From Flavobacterium sp. (lineage in GTDB: Bacteria; Bacteroidota; Bacteroidia; Flavobacteriales; Flavobacteriaceae), in NCBI GenBank assembly GCA_004296145.1, contig SEBM01000091.1:1-10654 (forward strand): a stretch of DNA of 10,654 nt. Direction: 5' to 3'. The notes under the pieces were generated by a model. It worked only from the letters and a program-made list of their open reading frames with translations. It was not told where the DNA came from and did not search any database. The position numbers were made by a program, and so were the translations under genes. Shown here piece after piece: positions 6,469 through 10,654 of this stretch (its first letter is position 1; the number at the start of each line of letters is the position of its first letter).

Positions 6469-7347
6469 ATGAAAAAATTAATGCTAGGCTTATTTATAGC
6501 TTTTGGAATTAGCGCATGCTCTCTGAGCAATGATGATCTTAATGTTGATTGCGGATCGAATGTAGATGTATCCTTTACCGGTTTTCCTCTTTTGTGTAAT
6601 TATAGTGTAAAAACATTACCAAATAATCCTGTTGCAATTGAGATAAAAACGGAAAAAGAGTTACTTGAGTATTTTACAAAACACACCAATACGTGTCCTA
6701 ACCCAAGTGATCCAACTATAGATTTTACAAAATACGAACTGATAGCCATTTTTGCAGGAGCAAAACCTACAAGCGGATATGCAATAAAAATGACTTCTAT
6801 TGTAGAAAACAATTGCGAAATCGTGATTAACTTTTTCGAAAAAGCACCACAAACCGGAGAAGCTATCACTTCTACTCCAACTTATCCTGCAGATTATATT
6901 TTAATTCCTAAAACTTCTAAAAGATTGTTTTTTAACAGAGCATCGGCAAGTGCCGACAATATTGTTATTGGAAGTTTTGCAAGTCAATGTGCAGGTGGTG
7001 ATTGTCAAAAATTCTTTCAGCTGAATGATTATAGTGTAATGAAATTTTTAAATGTAGTTTCAGGAAGTTATGAGTTTGGTCAATACAAATTTACATCAAC
7101 AACCAAAAAAGATGAATACACTTTATTTGCAAAAAACATTACTGCTGAAATCACAGCATTAAAAGGGCAAACCAAAACTTTTGGATCTCCAAATACATCT
7201 GCTCAGGGTGGTGTTTATTTTGAATTGCATCAAGGTGCAGCTGTTACTAAAATCTATATTGATAATGAAGATACGGCCGATCAGACTGCTGCAATAAAAG
7301 CTTTCAAAAAAGCAATTCAGGATAAGATTACGGCTTTAAATAAATAA
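6469..7347 (+). CDS. Lipoprotein with PrcB-C-like domain and uncharacterised C-terminal half
   Basis: The 292-residue product begins with a lipoprotein signal peptide, MKKLMLGLFIAFGISAC, with the lipid-modified cysteine at C17. The residues after it (SLSNDD) include two acidic positions, faintly like the surface-export signal of Bacteroidota lipoproteins, but not a clear match. Residues about 75-158 resemble the PrcB C-terminal (protease complex subunit) domain: FTKYELIAIFAGAKPTSGY (86-104), the polar strand CEIVINFFEKAP and the end strand ADYILIPK. The second half (about 165-292) has a cysteine pair (C174, C179) and a strand-rich region that I do not recognise, ending in a charged helix. It lies upstream of the sigma factor in the same direction, but a separate promoter lies between them. 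Its function is unknown. The PrcB-like domain suggests a structural or protein-binding role in the envelope. Confidence 0.8.
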   Translation: MKKLMLGLFIAFGISACSLSNDDLNVDCGSNVDVSFTGFPLLCNYSVKTLPNNPVAIEIKTEKELLEYFTKHTNTCPNPSDPTIDFTKYELIAIFAGAKPTSGYAIKMTSIVENNCEIVINFFEKAPQTGEAITSTPTYPADYILIPKTSKRLFFNRASASADNIVIGSFASQCAGGDCQKFFQLNDYSVMKFLNVVSGSYEFGQYKFTSTTKKDEYTLFAKNITAEITALKGQTKTFGSPNTSAQGGVYFELHQGAAVTKIYIDNEDTADQTAAIKAFKKAIQDKITALNK

Positions 7348-7360
7348 GAACAATATCTCT

Positions 7361-7390
7361 GATTGTATGTCATGATATACTTCATACATC
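7361..7390 (+). other. Small imperfect hairpin after the lipoprotein stop codon
   Basis: TGTATG (7364-7369) pairs with CATACA (7383-7388) around a 13-base loop, and GA/TC outside it can extend the stem across a bulge. It sits 13 bases after the lipoprotein stop. No T-run follows, so a Rho-independent terminator is unlikely. It could protect the mRNA 3' end or be chance. Confidence 0.25.
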
Positions 7391-7413
7391 AGAAGACATT
7401 GACTATCAAGTTT

Positions 7414-7459
7414 TAAACTATTAATATATAATTCTAAACTATTATAAAAAATAGTTTTA
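7414..7459. promoter_or_regulatory. TAAACTATTA direct repeats plus an inverted copy upstream of the sigma factor promoter
   Basis: TAAACTATTA occurs exactly at 7414-7423 and 7435-7444, 21 bases apart (two helical turns). An inverted copy, AATAGTTTTA at 7450-7459, lies where the -33 element should be. The second direct copy and the inverted copy form an 8 bp stem (7436-7443 with 7450-7457). Two in-phase sites and one overlapping the promoter are a plausible arrangement for a regulator of the sigma operon. The pair could also serve as a weak 3' hairpin for the upstream gene. Confidence 0.35.
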
Positions 7460-7473
7460 TGAGTTAAAAAAAC

Positions 7474-7481
7474 TAATTTTG
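7474..7481 (+). promoter_or_regulatory. Bacteroidota-type -7 box for the sigma/anti-sigma operon
   Basis: TAATTTTG matches the Bacteroidota -7 consensus TAnnTTTG exactly and is the only exact match I noticed in the intergenic regions of this window. It would start transcription near 7488, giving a leader of about 15-20 bases before the TTG codon at 7505. A good -33 TTTG is missing at the usual distance (the region reads TAGTTTTATGAG), which suggests a weak promoter or one that depends on an activator. Confidence 0.5.
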
Positions 7482-7504
7482 CCAAAACAAATTTAACCAC
7501 TTTT

Positions 7505-8056
7505 TTGAAAGACGATTTAGAAAAATATATTAAGCAATGTATGCAAAATGACAGAGAGGGACAACTGAAAATTTATCAGTTGTTCTCTCCCGTTTTGTAT
7601 GGTATCTGTTTAAAATATATGAAAAACGAAGACGATGCTAAAGATGTATTTCAGGAGGCATTTGTAATTGTTTTTCAGAAAATAAATCAATACAAATTTG
7701 AGGGAAGTTTTGAAGGCTGGTTAAAACGTATTTTCATCAACAAGCTTATCGAAACACTGAATAAGAAGAAAAAGGAAAATTTCTTTTTGGATGTTTTTGA
7801 TCCTGACACCGATTTTGTTGAAGAAGAAGAACTGGACATTGCCCCCATTCAACAGGAAAAACTACTAGAATTTATAAGGGACCTGCCCGATCAGTACAGG
7901 ACGGTTTTTAACTTATATGTTTTTGAAAACATGAAACATAAGGAAATAGCCGAGTTACTAAAAATTTCAGAAGGAACATCCAAATCAAATCTAAACCGGG
8001 CAAAGCGAATTTTGCAAAAAAGAATTTTGGGCATAAAAAATTTTAAAATAGCATGA
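7505..8056 (+). CDS. ECF (extracytoplasmic function) RNA polymerase sigma factor
   Basis: This 183-residue protein is a sigma-70 family member with only regions 2 and 4. Region 2 spans about 24-90: LYGICLKYMKNEDDAKDVFQEAF with the -10 recognition helix, then FEGSFEGWLKRIFINKLIE. Region 4 spans about 120-175: LPDQYRTVFNLYVFENMKHKEIAELL and the recognition helix SEGTSKSNLNRAKRIL, typical of Bacteroidota ECF factors. An acidic linker (EEEELD, 106-111) separates them. The start is TTG at 7505. The next in-frame ATG (7541) would remove 12 residues of the N-terminal helix, and no upstream in-frame start is open. The stop overlaps the next gene's ATG as ATGA, so the sigma factor and its membrane partner are made together. 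It probably directs an envelope-stress regulon, possibly including its own operon. Confidence 0.95.
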   Translation: MKDDLEKYIKQCMQNDREGQLKIYQLFSPVLYGICLKYMKNEDDAKDVFQEAFVIVFQKINQYKFEGSFEGWLKRIFINKLIETLNKKKKENFFLDVFDPDTDFVEEEELDIAPIQQEKLLEFIRDLPDQYRTVFNLYVFENMKHKEIAELLKISEGTSKSNLNRAKRILQKRILGIKNFKIA

Positions 8057-9969
8057 AAAAGCAAAATATAGAAAATATTTTTTCATCAATGGAAAACTTT
8101 TCAAGTGTTCCACCACCCGAATTATGGAGTGAGATTGAGAAAAAATTAGATAAACCTAAAAAGAAAAAGAGAGCTATTCTTTGGTGGTCGGCTGCTGCAT
8201 GCTTATTGTTAGGACTCATGCTGCCAACGGTTCAGTATTTTAATTCCGGATCAGGAATCAAAAATGGAAATAACAGCTCTACAAATAATACTATTGTACT
8301 TGACGAAAATAAAACAAATCAAAACAGATCAATTCCCGCAGATGGAACTACAGTTGATCAAAAATCACTATTAGAAAAAGATCAAATTACTGGTTCTAAA
8401 GAAAATAATCAACCAGAAACAGCTGTTGCCCACACTGATGTCAAAGACAAACCCAACAATAAAGTTTCTGCTGAAGAATTAAGTGCTGACAGCAAAAACA
8501 CAAATGAGGCTGTCGCTGAGAAATCATCAGTTTCAGGAAATCAAAATACTTTTAATTCATCATCAAAAAATAAACTATTTAATTCTGAAAGAAGAAATAC
8601 GAATCAGGCTGTAGCCGAAAAATCAGTAATTTCAGGAAATCAAAATACATTCAATTCAGTATCAAAAAATCAAACATTTAATTCTGAAAAAAGAAATACG
8701 AATCAGGCTTTAGCTGAGAAATCAGTAATTTCAGGAAATCAAAATACATTCAATTCAGTATCAAAAAATCAAACATTTAATTCTGAAAAAAGAAATACAA
8801 ATCAGGCTTTAGCTGAGAAATCAGCAATTTCAGGGAATCAGAATACTTTTAATTCAGCATCAAAAAATCAAATATTTAACTCTGAAAAAGGAAATACAAA
8901 TCAGGCAATAGCCGAAAAAACACTTAATTCAGGAAAACAGAATCCATTTAATGCAGCTTCAAAAAATCAGGTTTCTAATCCTTTTTCTGAAGAGAAACCG
9001 AATTCATATAACAATAAAAATCTAGCTTTAAATACTACAGATCCGGCTTTGAGCAGCGAACTGAACAATAAAGCAAAGAAAGACAATAATACATTTAAAA
9101 ATGAGCCTGTAAACACCGAAAATGCTATTGCTGATAATCAGAAAACAAATTCAAAATTTATTGATGTATTAAGTAAACAGGATTCTGTACAACTGGCTGA
9201 ACTTCAAAATCTGGAAAAAGGAATTAAAAATCCGGAGGATAAAAAAGAAAAAGAAACCAAGCCAAAATCGAATGCTGAGAAATGGGCTGTTCAGGTTTTT
9301 GCCGGAGTTGCCAATTCTGAAAATTATAAAAACGAAAAAACTTTGGGTCATGTAAATGATTCTAAACAAACCAGCACATACGGTGTAAAAACAAAATATA
9401 AAATCAATAAAAAATGGGCTGTTGGTTCAGGTTTTAAAATCAATGAATTGGGACAAAGTATTGCCAATGTTTCTTATATGGATGTGAGTGCAAAAAACAG
9501 TGTTTTTTTCAGCTCGAGCGAATTCTTCGTTAAAACTGCAACAACTCCTCAAATTGCCAACAACAGAGGTTATGTTTTCGTTTCTAACAGCACAAAAGAA
9601 GCATTAGTAAATGAAAATGTACAAACAGGAAATCTGGATCAGAGTTTACGATATATCGAAATGCCTTTGGAGGTTTCATATTCTGTTTTTAACAAAAACA
9701 GAACTAACATTAGCCTGAATACAGGTGGTTTTGTCGGCAAACTGATTTCTAACAATGTAGCCCTGGATGGAAATTCTATCGGAGAAAATCTTGATGCTAA
9801 TGATTTTGTATACGGATCTGTTCTGAGCAGTACTGTTCAATATCGCATTTATAAAAAGACAAATCTTTTTGTAGAGCCAGCTATGAATTATTACATAAAT
9901 CCGTTGAACAATCAGTCTTTTAATCAGCTTCAGTGGGGATTGAATTTCGGATTGAATGTTTCGTTTTAA
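8053..9969 (+). CDS. Putative dual membrane-spanning anti-sigma factor with repeat linker and C-terminal beta-barrel domain
   Basis: The 638-residue product has four parts. Residues 1-39 are cytoplasmic and include VPPPELWSEIEKKLDKP, as in short anti-sigma segments of Bacteroidota. Residues about 41-62 form a single membrane helix (ILWWSAAACLLLGLMLPTV) after the basic KPKKKKR. Residues about 63-410 are a low-complexity linker rich in Asn, Ser, Lys and Gln, with five 33-residue tandem repeats (149 to about 315). Residues about 411-638 are strand-rich with alternating hydrophobic and polar residues, start KWAVQVFAGVA and end WGLNFGLNVSF, the terminal phenylalanine expected of outer-membrane barrels. 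It overlaps the sigma gene by 4 bases. The layout matches the dual membrane-spanning anti-sigma factors (Dma) that I recall being described in Bacteroides thetaiotaomicron: sigma held at the inner membrane, sensing domain in the outer membrane. Topology and anti-sigma activity are inferred. A plain TM-anchored protein with a periplasmic beta domain is the main alternative. Confidence 0.85.
   Translation: MKKQNIENIFSSMENFSSVPPPELWSEIEKKLDKPKKKKRAILWWSAAACLLLGLMLPTVQYFNSGSGIKNGNNSSTNNTIVLDENKTNQNRSIPADGTTVDQKSLLEKDQITGSKENNQPETAVAHTDVKDKPNNKVSAEELSADSKNTNEAVAEKSSVSGNQNTFNSSSKNKLFNSERRNTNQAVAEKSVISGNQNTFNSVSKNQTFNSEKRNTNQALAEKSVISGNQNTFNSVSKNQTFNSEKRNTNQALAEKSAISGNQNTFNSASKNQIFNSEKGNTNQAIAEKTLNSGKQNPFNAASKNQVSNPFSEEKPNSYNNKNLALNTTDPALSSELNNKAKKDNNTFKNEPVNTENAIADNQKTNSKFIDVLSKQDSVQLAELQNLEKGIKNPEDKKEKETKPKSNAEKWAVQVFAGVANSENYKNEKTLGHVNDSKQTSTYGVKTKYKINKKWAVGSGFKINELGQSIANVSYMDVSAKNSVFFSSSEFFVKTATTPQIANNRGYVFVSNSTKEALVNENVQTGNLDQSLRYIEMPLEVSYSVFNKNRTNISLNTGGFVGKLISNNVALDGNSIGENLDANDFVYGSVLSSTVQYRIYKKTNLFVEPAMNYYINPLNNQSFNQLQWGLNFGLNVSF
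8497..8997 (+). repeat. Five in-frame 99 bp tandem repeats in the linker of the anti-sigma protein
   Basis: Each unit encodes 33 residues of the form NTNQAxAEKSxISGNQNTFNS followed by xSKNQxFNSEKR. Units start at 8497, 8596, 8695, 8794 and 8893. The last decays after about 29 residues into NPFSEEK. Units 2 and 3 differ at only three bases (in the codons for VAE versus LAE), so a recent duplication is likely. Units 1 and 5 are the most diverged, as expected when a tandem array expands from its middle. All units keep frame and there are no stop codons. Confidence 0.95.
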
Positions 9970-9970
9970 T

Positions 9971-10016
9971 TTGCTTTTGTTGTAATTTTCAAAAAAAAAG
10001 CAACAAAAGTAATTTT
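9971..10016 (+). terminator. Hairpin with T-run after the sigma/anti-sigma operon
   Basis: TTGCTTTTGTTG (9971-9982) pairs with CAACAAAAGTAA (10001-10012), 12 bp with one G:U, around an 18-base loop that includes a run of nine A. TTTTCTT follows directly. It begins one base after the anti-sigma stop codon and ends just before the MepB-family start, so it may separate the two transcription units or only partly attenuate read-through. The stem is AT-rich and therefore weak. Confidence 0.5.
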
Positions 10017-10022
10017 CTTAAA

Positions 10023-10535
10023 ATGAATATTAAAAATGTAATTCCAAAGGATTTATTGACGGCCAGAGAATTGGTTTATGATAAATTGAATCCTGATTTT
10101 ACAGAACCTCAACCGGAATTAGAAAGTGCAGAATACAGCGCTTATCGTTTTGATCTGAACAACAAACATATCTGCTATCGCGAAGCCAAAATAACGCCTA
10201 CCAAAACGGGGCAGTTTGTAACTTTGTGGAAACGAAATTCTTCTAAAATCATTGCGCCTTTTGATATTTCTGATAAAATTGATTTTGTAATTGTCAGCGT
10301 TAGAAAGAATGATGTTTTGGGACATTTTATTTTTCCACAATCTGTTTTGTTCGAAAAAGGCATTTTTTCTACTCCAAAAAAAGAAGGAATAAGAGCGACA
10401 AGAGTTTATGCGCCGTGGGACGAGACCAAGAGCAAACAAGCTCAAAAGACTCAGAAATGGCAATTGGATTATTTTATTGAAATCAATACCTCAACAGATT
10501 TGAACCAAGTTAAAAAATTACTTGAAATACTTTAG
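10023..10535 (+). CDS. MepB family protein
   Basis: The 170-residue product matches the MepB family, named after a Staphylococcus aureus gene beside the MepA multidrug exporter; its biochemical function is not established. Conserved features are the Y(R)FDLNNKHICYREAKITPTKTGQF-type segment, the TLWKR that follows, IAPFDISDKIDFVIV, GHFIFPQSVLFEKGI, and the C-terminal RVYAPWD and KTQKWQLDYF. Length is normal for the family. I start it at the ATG at 10023 (MNIKNVIP). The open frame reaches back to 9933, but that extension overlaps the end of the anti-sigma gene and reads as non-conserved Cys/Phe-rich sequence. No MepA-like exporter is visible in this window, so the name implies nothing about drug resistance here. 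It may be read alone or by read-through from the sigma operon. Confidence 0.88.
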   Translation: MNIKNVIPKDLLTARELVYDKLNPDFTEPQPELESAEYSAYRFDLNNKHICYREAKITPTKTGQFVTLWKRNSSKIIAPFDISDKIDFVIVSVRKNDVLGHFIFPQSVLFEKGIFSTPKKEGIRATRVYAPWDETKSKQAQKTQKWQLDYFIEINTSTDLNQVKKLLEIL

Positions 10536-10548
10536 ACTTTAATATAAA

Positions 10549-10580
10549 AAAACAGGCAGCCGATAAAAGCTGCCTGTTTT
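10549..10580. terminator. Strong bidirectional intrinsic terminator
   Basis: AAAACAGGCAGC (10549-10560) pairs perfectly with GCTGCCTGTTTT (10569-10580) around an 8-base loop. The GC-rich stem core is flanked by an A-run on one side and a T-run on the other, so it works in both directions. It ends the MepB-family gene on the plus strand and the partial gene at the right edge on the minus strand. Confidence 0.93.
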
Positions 10581-10601
10581 GTTTTAGAAATTATTTACTT
10601 T

Positions 10602-10654
10602 TTATTTTTTAATGATTTTACTGCTGTAAATAACTTTATTATTTTCAGTTAAAG
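10602..10654 (-). CDS. 3' end of a gene for a protein with a type IX secretion C-terminal signal (partial)
   Basis: Read on the minus strand from the window edge, one frame gives LTENNKVIYSSKIIKK and then TAA (10604-10602). The pattern 'xVxYSxKIIKK-stop' is typical of the end of type A C-terminal sorting domains, which direct proteins through the type IX secretion system to the cell surface or medium in Bacteroidota. Only 16 residues are present, so the rest of the protein is unknown. The bidirectional terminator just downstream (10549-10580) supports a real gene end here. Confidence 0.7.
   Translation of the reverse strand, partial: LTENNKVIYSSKIIKK

Noticed and set aside
6600..6869. Minus-strand open frames inside the lipoprotein gene
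   Set aside because: They are antisense shadows of the PrcB-like domain with no start context or motifs.
8497..8997. CRISPR array or VNTR outside genes
   Set aside because: The 99 bp units are contiguous without spacers and keep one open frame, so they are protein-coding tandem repeats.
9933..10022. N-terminal extension of the MepB-family gene starting at 9933
   Set aside because: It overlaps the end of the anti-sigma gene, reads as Cys/Phe-rich non-conserved sequence, crosses the putative terminator hairpin, and the ATG at 10023 gives the normal family length.
10119..10463. Minus-strand open frames inside the MepB-family gene
   Set aside because: They are antisense to conserved MepB motifs and no promoter or family similarity is visible.
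10023..10535. Drug-resistance role for the MepB-family gene
   Set aside because: The name comes from its neighbour MepA in Staphylococcus; no exporter or MarR-type regulator lies beside it here, so no resistance function can be claimed.

Overview
The window looks like a chromosomal segment of a Flavobacterium-like member of the Bacteroidota. The evidence is the low G+C content, A-rich leaders without Shine-Dalgarno sequences, a Bacteroidota-type -7 promoter box (TAATTTTG at 7474-7481), and the families present: a flavobacterial AarF/TetR pair, a Bacteroidota ECF sigma factor with a large membrane partner, and a C-terminal type IX secretion signal at the right edge. I see no tRNA, rRNA, CRISPR array, insertion sequence or phage gene, and no gene-free stretch longer than 300 bases.

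Left part (1-3583). A translationally coupled minus-strand pair encodes a TetR-type regulator and an AarF/UbiB (ABC1) atypical kinase. It diverges from a TIGR01777-type NAD(P)-binding epimerase on the plus strand. The 96-base gap between them carries an 8+8 bp inverted repeat that could be the regulator's operator. The epimerase converges, with only 3 bases between stop codons, on a secreted YceI-like protein.

Middle part (3596-6287). Three minus-strand genes follow: a VOC/glyoxalase-fold protein, a hotdog acyl-CoA thioesterase and RmuC. A long-armed hairpin followed by a T-run lies downstream of the VOC gene. The rmuC-thioesterase spacer is an array of eleven TTAGTNY heptamers flanked by inverted copies, and the rmuC stop codon lies inside the outermost copy.

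Right part (6469-10535, plus strand). A lipoprotein with a PrcB-C-like domain is followed by the most interesting locus: an ECF sigma factor (TTG start) overlapping by ATGA a 638-residue protein. That protein has a short cytoplasmic anti-sigma-like segment, one inner-membrane helix, a linker of about 350 residues rich in Asn and Ser containing five tandem 33-residue repeats, and a C-terminal domain that reads as an outer-membrane beta-barrel. This is the layout of a dual membrane-spanning anti-sigma factor, which would connect the state of the outer membrane directly to transcription. A MepB-family gene follows, then a strong bidirectional terminator shared with the 3' end of a minus-strand gene for a protein ending in a type IX sorting signal.

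Functions are assigned from motifs read by eye. Membrane topology, operators and promoters are inferences from sequence.
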